Shown here in pieces: positions 11,536 to 22,400 of a DNA stretch of 64,000 bases. Below the pieces are notes generated by a model. It was given only the letters and a program-made list of their open reading frames with translations, made no database searches and was not told the origin of the DNA. Each line of letters begins with the position of its first letter. Positions within the stretch are counted from its first letter, which is position 1. The position numbers and the translations under genes were made by a program. The DNA comes from Valencia hispanica (Eukaryota > Chordata > Actinopteri > Cyprinodontiformes > Valenciidae): contig OY747712.1 of the NCBI GenBank assembly GCA_963556495.2, forward strand, positions 19,754,735-19,818,734, read 5' to 3'.

Positions 11536-13136
11536 CAGTGGCTTGCAAAAGTATTCGGCCCCCTTGAACTTTTCCACATTTTGTCCCAGCCACAAACATG
11601 AATCAATTTTATTGGAATTCCACATGCAAGACCAATACAAAGTGGTGTACACGTGAGAAGTGGAGCAAAAATCATACATGATTCCAATTTTTTTTTACAA
11701 ATAAATAACTGAAAAGTGGGGTGTGCGTAATTATTCAGCCCCCTTCGGTCTGAGTGCAGTCAGTTGCCCATAGACATTGTCTGATGAGTGCTAATGACTA
11801 AACAGAGTACACCTGTGTGTAATCTAATGTCAGTGCAAATACAGCTGCCCTGTGACGGCCTCAGAGGTTGTCTAAGAGAATGTTGGGAGCAACAACACCA
11901 TGAAGTCCAAAGAACACGCCAGACAGGTCAGGGATAAAGTTACTGAGAAATTTAAAGCAGGCTTAGGCTCCAAAAAGATTTCCCAAGCCTTGAACATCCC
12001 ACGGAGCACTGTTCAAGTGATCATTCAGAAATGGAAGGAGTATGGCACAACTGTAAACCTACCAAGACAAGGCCGTCCACCTAAACTCACAGGCCGAACA
12101 AGGAGAGCGCTGATCAGAAATGCAGCCAAGAGGCCCATGGTGACTCTGGACGAGCTGCAGAGATCTACAGTTCAGGTGGGGGAATCTGTCCATAGGACAA
12201 CTATAAGTCGTGCACTGCACAAAGTTGGCCTTTATGGAAGAGTGGCAAGAAGAAAGCCATTGTTAAAGGAAAACCATAAGAAGTCCCGTTTGCAGTTTGC
12301 CACAAGCCATGTGGGGGACACAGCAAACATGTGGAAGAAGGTGCTCTGGTCAGATGAGACCAAAATGGAACTTTTTGGCCAAAATGCAAAACGCTATGTG
12401 TGGCTGAAAACTAACACTGCACATCACTCTGAACACACCATCCCCACTGTCAAATATGGTGGTGGCAGCATCATGCTCTGGGGGTGCTTCTCTTCAGCAG
12501 GGACAGGGAAACTCGTCAGAGTTGATGGGAAGATGGATGGAGCCAAATACAGGGCAATCTTGGAAGAAAACCTCTTGGAGTCTGCAAAAGACTTGAGACT
12601 GGGGCGGAGGTTCACCTTCCAGCAGGACAACGACCCTAAACATAAAGCCAGGACAACAATGGAATGGTTTAAAACAAAACATATCCATGTGTTAGAATGG
12701 CCCAGTCAAAGTCCAGATCTAAATCCAATCGAGAATATGTGGCAAGATCTGAAAACGGCTGTTCACAAATGCTGTCCATTTAATCTGACTGAGCTGGACC
12801 TGTTTTGCAAAGAAGAATTGGCAAGAATTTCAGTCTCTAGATGTGCAAAGCTGGTAGAGACATACCCTAAAAGACTGACAGCTGTAATTGCAGCAAAAGG
12901 TGGTTCTACAAAGTTTTGATTTAGGGGGCTGAATAATTACGCACACCCCACTTTTAAGTTATTTATTTGTAAAAAATGTTTGGAATCATGTATGAATTTC
13001 GTTCCACTTCTCACGTGTACACAACTTTGTTTCGGTCTTGCACGTGGAATTCCAATCAAATTGATTCATGCTTGTGGCTGTAATGTGACAAAATGTGGAA
13101 AAGTTCAAGGGGGCCGAATACTTTTGCAAGCCACTG
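11536..13136 (+). mobile_element. Complete Tc1-like DNA transposon with intact transposase
   Basis: A 1601-bp element flanked by TA on both sides (11534-11535 and 13137-13138). Its termini CAGTGGCTTGCAAAAGTATT and the reverse complement at 13117-13136 begin inverted repeats of about 210 bp (to 11745, and from 12926). Each arm carries an outer GTATTCGGCCCCCTTGA and an inner TTATTCAGCCCCCTTC motif, the IR/DR arrangement of the Tc1 group where transposase binds twice per end. The single central gene is intact. Arm similarity is high with a few mismatches, suggesting a fairly recent insertion. Confidence 0.93.
11900..12919 (+). CDS. Tc1-type transposase (DD34E), intact
   Basis: An uninterrupted 339-codon frame, the normal length for Tc1 transposases. 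The N-terminal two-part helix-turn-helix is seen in KAGLGSKKISQALNIPRSTV and TTISRALHKVGLYGRVARRK, with a GRPPKLT hook between them. The catalytic domain has the three acidic residues: Asp in WSDETKMELFG, Asp in FQQDNDPKHKA, and Glu in [16 protein letters not shown], with 34 residues between the second Asp and the Glu. The glycine-rich box YGGGSIMLWGCFS is present. The start has A at -3 (ACCATGA). It lies inside the element at 11536-13136 and is likely to encode an active or only recently inactive cut-and-paste transposase. Confidence 0.94.
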   Translation: MKSKEHARQVRDKVTEKFKAGLGSKKISQALNIPRSTVQVIIQKWKEYGTTVNLPRQGRPPKLTGRTRRALIRNAAKRPMVTLDELQRSTVQVGESVHRTTISRALHKVGLYGRVARRKPLLKENHKKSRLQFATSHVGDTANMWKKVLWSDETKMELFGQNAKRYVWLKTNTAHHSEHTIPTVKYGGGSIMLWGCFSSAGTGKLVRVDGKMDGAKYRAILEENLLESAKDLRLGRRFTFQQDNDPKHKARTTMEWFKTKHIHVLEWPSQSPDLNPIENMWQDLKTAVHKCCPFNLTELDLFCKEELARISVSRCAKLVETYPKRLTAVIAAKGGSTKF

Positions 13137-13139
13137 TAG

Positions 13140-14080
13140 CTTGGTATTCTCCTTCAGTTGTGACTCATCTAGCTTCATGCTCCCCATGAATCTCAGGGCA
13201 AACGTGAAGTTAATGACTATTTTTAACTTGAATAGAAGACTGGTGTTTTAGAGCCTGATAATGTCAAAATGGAGATTTGGTAAATCTACCAAGAATTTAG
13301 TCAGTGAAAACAAAGATACCTTTTCTGACAACAGGTTGTGAATGGTAATGGATAAAAACAGAAAAACCAGGATGTGGCTCCATCTTATTTACTCTGATCC
13401 CAATGTAACCCTCAGAAATACATGCAGAAAAGTGAATTTAGAGCATATACTGGAGATAGCTGGCATTAGTATAGAAAGGTATTGAAACTGGAAATATAGC
13501 CGTCATACTGCCTTAGCAATGAAATATCCTGTTCTCAGTAAAGCACTTCGGTAAGAAACAACTCTGAGTAAAAGTGGCTTCTTTACTGCTGCTATGCTGC
13601 CCTCTTCTGGTGTTTAAGTTAATGGAATATCCAATTGACTTGAATGAAAAATGAAGACACAAACAAATGAAAAAAGCCTTTTGGGAACCTAAACATAATT
13701 TTTTATGCAATTCAATTGGAAATATTAATGATTAATTGCTTTGTTACCCCTTCATTGTCCACTGATACACCAAAGCTGAACTCCAAGCAAAACACTGTTC
13801 TTCTACATAGTGTATCCAAGCATCTATTACTTGTCTGACCTGGTGCTGGCTGTTTGATGAAACAGTGCAGTGTTATTCTGGGAATAGCTGTCTCTGCACT
13901 GACAACAGTTCAGTCAAAAAAACATGTTCGGTGGTAAAAGGTTGTCTGGGGTGGAAATGAGCTGCATCCATTTCTGCTGCTGTCCAGCATCCTTTCTGAG
14001 GCCCCTTATATCCTCTAAAATCTGTCAGTCTTTTTTTCTCTTTTATTCCTACCTGGTGGAAAAGATACTCTCTCTCCTTA
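13140..14080. other. Intergenic, nothing recognised
   Basis: AT-rich DNA between two Tc1-like elements. Opposite-strand open frames at 13873-14193 overlap one another and lack domains. Confidence 0.5.
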
Positions 14081-14082
14081 TA

Positions 14083-15648
14083 CAGTGCCTTTCTAAACCC
14101 TTTCAACATTTTGTCATACTGAAACATCAAACTTCCTTGTATTTTATTGGGATTTTATGTGATAGGGGACCACAAAGTAGTGTTTACATGTAGGGCGCAA
14201 AAAATATATATTACCTGCAGTGTGCATTTGTATTCAGACCATAGAGCTCTCTTTTGCTGCAATTACATTCACAAGTCGTATGGGGGTATGTCTCTACCAG
14301 CAGTGATGTTTTTGCTCATTATTCTTTGGGATGGGGTTTACAATTTCTAAATTCAATTTAAGCCTTGATTTTGATTGAGTCATTCCTAACACATAGGCTT
14401 TGATCTAAGCCAGGAGTGTCCAAATCTAATCCTTGAGAGCTACTGTCCTGTAACCTTTAGATGTATCCCTTCTCTAACCCACCTGAATCAAATGAATGTC
14501 TCGTTACCAGACCACTCCAAACTAAATGATATTTGCTGAGGAAATTCAGCCATTTCATTCAGGTGTGCTGAAGGTGTGCTCTGGAGGACTGGAGTTGGGC
14601 AACACTGAACCATTCTACTGTAGCTCTAGTTATATATGTAAGAATCTTTTATCTGCTGGAGCTAGAACCTTTAACCTCATCCAAAATACAGCATTTTCCT
14701 GTATTTAGGTCCATCCATCTACCCATATATTGTGACAAGCTAAAGTAAAGCATCTCCACAGCTTGATGCTGCCACCACCATGGAAAAATATGTGTTTGGG
14801 GTCATGTGCAAAGTCAGAAGCCTGCCACAAAAGCATTTGCATTTGCAAAAAAGTTCAGTTTCAATCTCACATGTCCACAGCACATCTTACAACATGTTTG
14901 CTGTGTTCTCTTCATGGCTTGTTGCAGACATTAAGCAGACCTTCTCATGGCTTTCTTTTAACATTATTCTTCTTGCCACTCCTCTAGATTACACAACTAG
15001 TAGTTGTTCTTTCAATAAATTCCCTCCAGCTGAGCAGTGGATCTCTACAGCTCCCGCAGGGTTACAATAGCCCTCTTGGCTGCTCCTTGGACAAAACCTA
15101 TTTTTGCCATGGAGCCATTTTAGGTGGATGGTTATGTCTTGGTGGGTTTGCACTCATTTCTTTCCATTTTCAACTGATGAATTGAACTGTGCTCTATGAG
15201 ACGTCCAAAGCTTTGAGTATTGTTTTATAACCTAACCCTGCTTTAAACCTCTCTACAACTTTATTTTTGGGTTATCTGGTGTGTCCCTTGGTTTTCATGA
15301 TGCTTTTGTACAGGCAGTGTTCTCTAACAAACGCCTAGGGCCGTCACCATAGACTGTATGGCCTTCACGGAACAGCTGGTGGATTATATTCACAAATTAT
15401 GTGAAAGAGATCGGCTACATTGGATTATATTTGGGGTAGTCAGAGCAAAGTTTGTTGAATACTATTGCATGCCACACTTTTCAGACTTTTTGTTGTTTTT
15501 AAAAACATCTCCTTCCGCTTCACAGTTATGCACTACTCTGTGTAGATCCTTTATGTAAAATGGCAATGAAATACATTGTAGTTAGAGTAATTGTGATTTT
15601 CCAAAATTTGAAAATATTCAAGGGTAGGAATACTTTTGCAAGGCGCTG
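14083..15648 (-). mobile_element. Degenerate Tc1-like transposon
   Basis: Ends CAGTGCCTTTCTAAACCCTT (14083) and ...GGAATACTTTTGCAAGGCGCTG (to 15648) are flanked by TA. The body is antisense to Tc1 transposase: 14763-14985 matches the GGG box and upstream coding region in reverse, and 15090-15330 the N-terminal region, all with multiple stops and indels. It is interrupted by an hAT-type MITE at about 14411-14607. It cannot encode a transposase. Confidence 0.8.
14411..14607. mobile_element. hAT-type MITE nested in the Tc1 remnant
   Basis: Termini CAGGAGTGTCCAAATCTAAT and GGACTGGAGTTGGGCAACAC (ending ACTG) are inverted and match the element at 26685-26910. Internal ATGTATCCC.TCTCTAACCCACCTGAATC is the same family. 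Removing it restores a Tc1-like reading across GATCTAA...ACCATTC, which supports nesting. Confidence 0.7.
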
Positions 15649-16084
15649 TACCATTTTCACAAATACAGTTTCACAGCATCACAGTGTCAGTGGAAGCTCA
15701 CACTTTGGGACAGTGATAAAACACTGGCAGTGTATTAGTGGTCGGAGTGCTGTGAGCTGCAGCTCTTGTATAACATCTTTCCCTCTCAGTGCACGTTAAG
15801 ATATGTGCAAATTGCCTAAAATAAGTTTTAAAAACTTGAATTGACACCAATGAGCTGCAGCACAAATATTACAAAACTTACTGGGAAGGGGGCAGAAAGA
15901 ATGTAAATTACAACTGTTATCCCTGGCTATGAATATCATTAGCGCCAGCAGTACACACCTTTCAACTCCAAAACATTACCATGTTATTCATCAGTGAGGT
16001 GTGAGTTATTGGCTGATAACTGTCTCCGAGGTGGCAGCAATCAAGGTGTCCCCTAAAATAATCAGCTTATGTTTTAGGGAGACT

Positions 16085-16347
16085 GAAAAGGCTAATTTGA
16101 TCAAAGCCAAGCAAAGTATTAAAAGTGTCGGAGAAATCTGGGCGAGTTTCTTTGGAGGAGGGTGTAGTCCCTGAACGTCACTCCCAGGGAGTTGCAGTGG
16201 CTGCGGACTTCCCCAAAGTTCACATTTTAGAGTTCAGCTACAGAAGCAATGCAACTTTAGGAGTTGGCAGCGTCGCCCACAATGATAACAGGGCATCACA
16301 TAGTTTATTTTTAGGCAAAAATACTTATAATAGGACGTTTGTTAGAT
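16085..16347 (+). promoter_or_regulatory. emilin2: Probable emilin2 promoter and 5' UTR
   Basis: The first coding exon is preceded by non-repetitive sequence. A weak TATA-like motif (GTATTAAAAG, 16116) lies about 250 bp upstream of the ATG, and a TCAAAG (TCF/LEF-like) site is near 16101. A transcription start near 16145 would leave a 5' UTR of about 200 nt. This is inferred from spacing only; short motifs of this kind occur by chance, and a non-coding upstream exon cannot be excluded. Confidence 0.25.
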
Positions 16348-16368
16348 ATGAAAAACAGGTACCGAGAA

Positions 16369-16493
16369 ATGGATTGGCAGTGGACTGTTTTTACCCTGAT
16401 CCTAAACTTTCACTTCAGCTACGGGTCCCCGTCTTATTATGACTTAATCCACGGGTCTGCACACACTGGAGCGGTACACAGACATCGAAATAG
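16369..16493 (+). CDS. emilin2: emilin2 exon 1: signal peptide
   Basis: This exon encodes residues 1-41 plus two bases. After MDWQW comes a hydrophobic core (TVFTLILNF), then FSYG and a polar stretch, which is typical of a secretory signal peptide with cleavage near residues 19-20. The ATG has G at -3 and G at +4. A second in-frame ATG seven codons upstream (16348) would add a basic n-region; the first in-frame stop upstream is at 16312. The donor is TAG|GTGAGT. The leftover AG joins the next exon's G to give Arg before the NWC that opens the EMI domain. Confidence 0.85.
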
Positions 16494-19400
16494 GTGAGTG
16501 GCGTGTTTTTCTACGCTAAGACGAACATTTTAAACTACCTAGTTTATGTCAGACAGTTTTCTAATAATCGAGGTTTACAGACAAAAAAAACTGCCTTTTG
16601 TTGCGTAGCTCCAAGCCAATAAAAAATGCTGCAAGTTCCAAACTTCTGACTGACTCCACGTCAGTGAAGATTTTTTCTGCCTCTTAAGGTCATTTGCAGA
16701 CTGTTGGCTTTAACTGCCGTTTTATCAGGTTGGGACTAAATGTGGCTCCACTGTTTTAAAAAAGGCGATAAGAGTTAGATAACTGCTGGAATGCCGCAGA
16801 TTACTCCTGTAGCCTATCACATCTGCAAAAGCGTTTAATGATAAATTAAAGTAGTATAAAGAACACATTCATGATAAATAGCTTGAGGGAAGGGGACGTT
16901 TTTGTAGAAATACCTTAGACATGTGGAACTAATTATGCTCCTTTCTGTGTCATGTGGATTTAACAGCATCTCTGACTTTTTAAAACCTCCATCCACAGGA
17001 ACTGGTGCGCCTATGTGGTGCAGAGGAACGTGAGCTGCGTGGTGCAGGGAAATGGAGAGAGCTTCCAGGAGCCTGTGGTGGCCCCCTGCCCGGCCTACCA
17101 GCCCGACTGCCAGCAACAAGTGACGTGAGCATCCAGAGAGCACACAAGCGGGGGTTGATAGTGCATATTTTTTCAGGCCCGAGCAGCTAAGCGCTGCAAA
17201 GGCCTATGTTTATTATTATTCTTCCGGAAAATTAATTGGCTATTTGGAGGCTTTAACATATTCAAAACCTCGGCTGCATGTGTCGTGTGTGAAATGTACG
17301 TATTTAAAGGGTTTCGCGAAAGTCGCAAAAGAAATGGCTCAACAGCGCCCCCCGGAACGCTTCAAAACCCCCTCCCCGTAGACCTTTTTTTCCATGTAGA
17401 GCTATGCCCTTTGGCACACTGTTAGATCATGCCAAGACCTACCAAAAAACCTCAAAACGTCGCCATGCCAAACGCACAGGAAGTCGGCCATTTTGCTTTG
17501 AACGTGCGATTTTGACTGATTTTTGGCCATTTTTGGCCCAATTTTGCCTCTCTGTTTGATCAAACTCCTCCTAGGGGTTTTGACCGATCGACTTCAAAAT
17601 TGGTCAAGATGGCCTTCAGGCATGGGGCATCTTAAGTTATCAAAATCTTGAGTTTTCGTGAATGTTGAAGGGGCGGGACCTGGCCTCAAAAATTTATTTA
17701 CTTAATTGATTTGCACCATATTACATTGGATCGTTACTGGTCCAACCCTTAAGAGATATGAATGCAAAGTTTTGGTGGGCGTGGTCTTATTTCTGCACAG
17801 CACCCCCTAGAATAACTAAAACAACCAGCCCCAAGCCATATTTTATCCGAAGATTATGAAATCCAAAATACCAATGGAGTGTCACAGGACCTACAAAAAA
17901 GTTTCTTGGAGCCATGGTCCAAACCCCACAGGAAGTCGGCCATTTTGAATCCAACCCACTAACTTGTCCGATTGGTAATCGTTGTAGTTTAAAAAACTCC
18001 TCCTAGGGCTTTTCACTCAGAGACTTCAAAACAGATGTGGAGAGACTTAAGGCATTGGGGATCAAAAGTTATCAAAATAATTTTTCTGTGTCAAAGCATG
18101 TGGGCGTGGCTAAGCCTCAAACTAGGGCTTCTCACCACACCCTGAAATCACTAAAATAGCCAGCCCTCAGCCATATTTAATCAGAAGATTATGAAATCCG
18201 GGATACAAACGGTATGTCTCAGGACCTACAAAAAAGCCTCTTGGAGCCATGGTCCAAACCCCACAGGAAGTCGGCCATTTTGAATCCAACCCACTATTGT
18301 CTGCTACGCATACATAACGTATTTGAACGAACTCCTCCTACATCTTTTCACTTGCAGACTTTAAAACAAGCGAGGACAGATGTAAAACATGGGGGATCAA
18401 AAGTTCTCAAATGAATTTTGCTGCATCAAAGAATGTGGGCGTGGCTAAGCTTCAAAGTAAGGCTTCTCAACAAAGGAGCACATGGTTTATTAACTTCAAC
18501 TTACAAGGTCACAACTGTACCAAACCTCCTGTTTCTCATGATATACCACCCACTCAACACATTCATAGGCTCATTTGTTCATGTCACTTAAGCCCCGCCC
18601 CCTGAGAACAGGAAGTTTAATGTTTTACATAGAATAATAAGTATTTTCCTCCTTTTACATAATAAATATTTGGAAGTGGTCAGTGACTAATAACAAGTTG
18701 GGGTCACTTCTTGTCCAGTGCTGAGGGTGTTCGAAAGTGGGTGTGTCTCTGGCTGCATGACGTTATGCCATGGAAATACGTTTGCTTCTAATTTCCACAT
18801 ATATCATTTGATCTGCACCAAATTCAACAAACTAGATATTCTTCCAACCCCTAACCCATATGTATGCAAATATTGGGTGGGTGTGGCCTAAATCCTCCAC
18901 AGCGCCCCCTAGGATCATTAAAATAATCAGTAATAAGCACTGCTTTCAACCAGGATTGTGAAATTTACTGAGTGTTTATAGTTTATGAAGACGTATTAAA
19001 CTCTTTTGAAGCCAGGGCCCATACCCTACAGGAAGTCGGCCATTGTGTTTGAAAGCGTCCCTTTTTTGCCTTTTCAACACTTTTTCATGCAGATTTGATC
19101 AGCAGGCTCACTGGAAGCGTTGAGGGGGCGGTGCGTGGATCAGGCGGTTGCGACATAGGCCGAAGCGGTGCTTTGCTGTGAAGGCCGTTCGAGGCTGCTT
19201 GCAGCTTTAATTTTATTTTATTTTTAGATGTATGAGGAACATTGGAAGCAAAATGCTTTGTTGAGAACACGCTAGGGGTAGAAATCTTCACAACTGCTCA
19301 GTAAAAAAAAAAAAAAAATCAACAAAAGTAGTTGATACACCTAAACATGCATGACATTCCAAAAAAGCCCAACAAAGAATGCAAAGAAACAGGGGGTGTA

Positions 19401-22400
19401 GCTTTCATAGGCTTCTCTATAAGATATAATCTGAAAAAATGTCATTTAGCCTATATAACTGGCATATGTTTTAAACTCAAAACATGGTTTAAAGAGGCTA
19501 GTGTATAACATTTAGGACATCCTGGATTGTGGGCATCTGATTAAGTTGGGGGAGCAAAAGATGATGGGGCAAAATCCCCATGCGTGTCATGGGGCATATG
19601 TACACACTAAAAATCTCATTAATGTGGACTAAAGCCATTACACTGATTTTAGCAATATTGGACAGCATAACGTTACCCTATTACTATGTCTTTTTTTATC
19701 CTGTGAAAAAGGTCAAGTGAAGTCTGACCTGATGATTGCCATGGTGACCTTGTGAAGTTCAAATAGGCAGCTTTTGATGAATGGAGAGGGTCCTCTTAAT
19801 CTCTTCTATCAAATCAACTGGGTCACACTTTTAGACCCAATGTTTGGTTATAACTACATAGCTACTATCCCAAGAGCATAAAGCCAGAATTTAGGGTAAA
19901 GAAAACAACTAATTTTTGTTTGTTTGTAGTAATGCTGTATTAATTAAATTAATTAATTAATTGCTGTATTCCTTGGATTCATGTATCATGAGTTTCAGTG
20001 GGGTTACATTTTTACATGTCTGTTTTTACTGTAAGTCTCTAAACATCTTTATCAGCAAATGTTTCACAATCACTGATTTATCAATTCACAATTTCTCTAT
20101 GCCTACATAATCCAGTATCTGATTGTGGCTGTTTTTATGAGAAAAAGGACTTTCTGTTATTTTCAGTTAGACTCAATATCTTTATTAATCTTTTTTGTGC
20201 ACTATTGACGGACTTCTTTCATTTTCAGCTGTAACAGGGCACATAGTTTATTGCAGTGGTTTGAAATATAAATCTTGATTCCCAATCAATACATCATAAT
20301 AAAAAAATATTAATTTAAATTATCAATACTGACATTCAATGCAAGACTTTCATTATGTACCAATCATTTAATACTTCTGTTCATGACTAAGGAATCTCTA
20401 CCAGGAAACACAAGCAATAGTTGAAATAATTTTCTGAAAGTTCCTGTGTCAAAACTTAATGATATCATGTTTTGTGAATCATTTTCTGTTCAAAGCACAT
20501 CCAGTCAGTGGTTTAGCTTTGTGGTCCACTTACACAAAGAGATGCAGCGAGGCCCTGTGATGTGGAAATGTTTCCTGGAAACTGATCGCTGTTAAGTCAC
20601 TGGGCCACAAGTGTCTGTGCAAAGCAGCAAGAGAGCTTTAATTTCTCTTCAGCTGAAATGAGATCTGAGTTCACGTTGTTGATTAGGGATAACCTATGAG
20701 ATTATTTTGTCCCACAGGTTTAAAAAACAAAATCTGTTACCTAGACCAATGTTAGGAATTGAGATGGGGAAAAGATTAGGATTTTTTTTCAAACATCATT
20801 TTTCCAGATGTTCTTGCATGACATGACCCCAGACTGCAGGGAAGTGATATCATCCACTTACTTGGGAACATTTATTTGGCCTGGAAACTTTAGTTTTTCA
20901 TCAAACACAAAATGGTGCGGAACACACAGGGGATAAATGTTTCCAGTAAAACAATAACAGAAACAGTTCTTATTATTTGAATTGTAAAATATCCCTAACA
21001 CTGAAAGCAGTTTTCATTGTACTCAGAAGTCTAAGTTTTCAGTTTGAAATACATCAAGGATGCCCCCTGAATTTAGGATTTTGACAGGAAAAGTTTGAGG
21101 TTGAAGCCTCCTGTAATTCAGTAGCCAATAGACACACACATGGAGTGAAAATTGCAGGCATAATCTATTTATTCATTTCAATTAAAAATACTTTATTGAT
21201 CCCAGAGGGAAATTAACAGTTTAGATAAAGGTGAATTATATTTAACAAGTGTCACCAAACTTATATAAAGTTCAGTGGAAAATTTTAGTTTTTGAACGTA
21301 TAAAATGGAGCAAATTACATTGTTATCTGCTTGCATGACCAGTGGTAGTTTGCACCAAAACAATTAGTAAATCTCACTAGTTTTTTCCGTCTGTCAACTA
21401 GAACTTGGGTCCGGTCTCAGTCCCAGTTCCAAGCTCTGACAAATACACCTAACTTTTTCCGTTTTTTATAAACTGCAAATAGCCTTGTTTTGATCTTGAT
21501 GTTTCAAAATGCAAAACATATTTATGATTTTCCTTTGTATTACAGATACCAATCACGGTTTAGACCTACATACAAGATTGCCTTCAAAACAGTTACACAG
21601 TTAGAGTGGAAATGCTGTCCTGACTACAGAGGACCTAACTGTAAGGATTTAAAGCAACCCACAGATCGGCAAACAGCACAGAGAGCGCCGTCTTACCTTC
21701 CACCAAATCCTGGATACTCACCCAGACACACACAGAGTGAGAAATTTATCTTGTGCTCTACCTTAAGAAAGAAAACTCCAAAAATACATTTATACTGTTA
21801 TTTTTATAGTGAAGAAAGTCAAAGATACATTTTCTGTTTGATGATATTGTTATAACATGTTGGATGATTTTAGGGGCTGAGAGGAGGGAGACTTCACATT
21901 ATGAGACTCAACATGGCGTCCCAGATAAGGTGCATTTTCTCGAAGGTGAAGTTCTGCGTCTCTCCCAAACTGTCTTGGATCTTCAGTCCACTCTAATAGG
22001 ATTAACTACCAACCTCCGCACAGACCTGCAAGATGACACAAAAAAGATGCTGGAGACACTTCTGAACAACATGCGTCCTCCAGAAACTAGCAACAATGCA
22101 GATGAGACTCCAGTGGTGATAGACGGGCATCAGGCTACCAGGGGAGGGATTGCTGGAGATATAGCGCTAGAGAAAATTGAAGCTCGTTTAGATGATATTG
22201 ATAATGCACTGAGAAGCAAGGATGAAGCCTTGGAAGACCTGAGGGGAATCACAGTAGGTCATGAGGGACAGATACGTGTCCTAATGGATGCCTCTCAGTC
22301 TCAGACCCCAGCCATAGCTGAGTTTGAAGGTATACAAACCAATATTGATGGAAAATTTGAAAAACTGAAGAAGGAGCTGGACGATAATGTGGAGGAAAAA

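Noticed and set aside
11354..11687. Minus-strand open frames of 81 and 67 codons at the left end of the Tc1 element
   Set aside because: They straddle the insertion boundary and read the terminal inverted repeat; similar frames occur at the right end for the same reason.
1..16000. A third protein gene upstream of emilin2
   Set aside because: No chain of open frames with splice sites and known domains was found; all sizeable coding similarity here is transposon-derived.
16125..16442. 105-codon open frame at the 5' end of emilin2
   Set aside because: It overlaps exon 1 in a different frame, has no signal peptide or domain, and stops before the splice donor. The in-frame signal peptide at 16369 joins correctly to the EMI exon.
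17005..17190. 61-codon open frame over emilin2 exon 2
   Set aside because: Shifted frame of the EMI exon that runs into the intron; the other frame gives NWCAYVV and the conserved cysteines.
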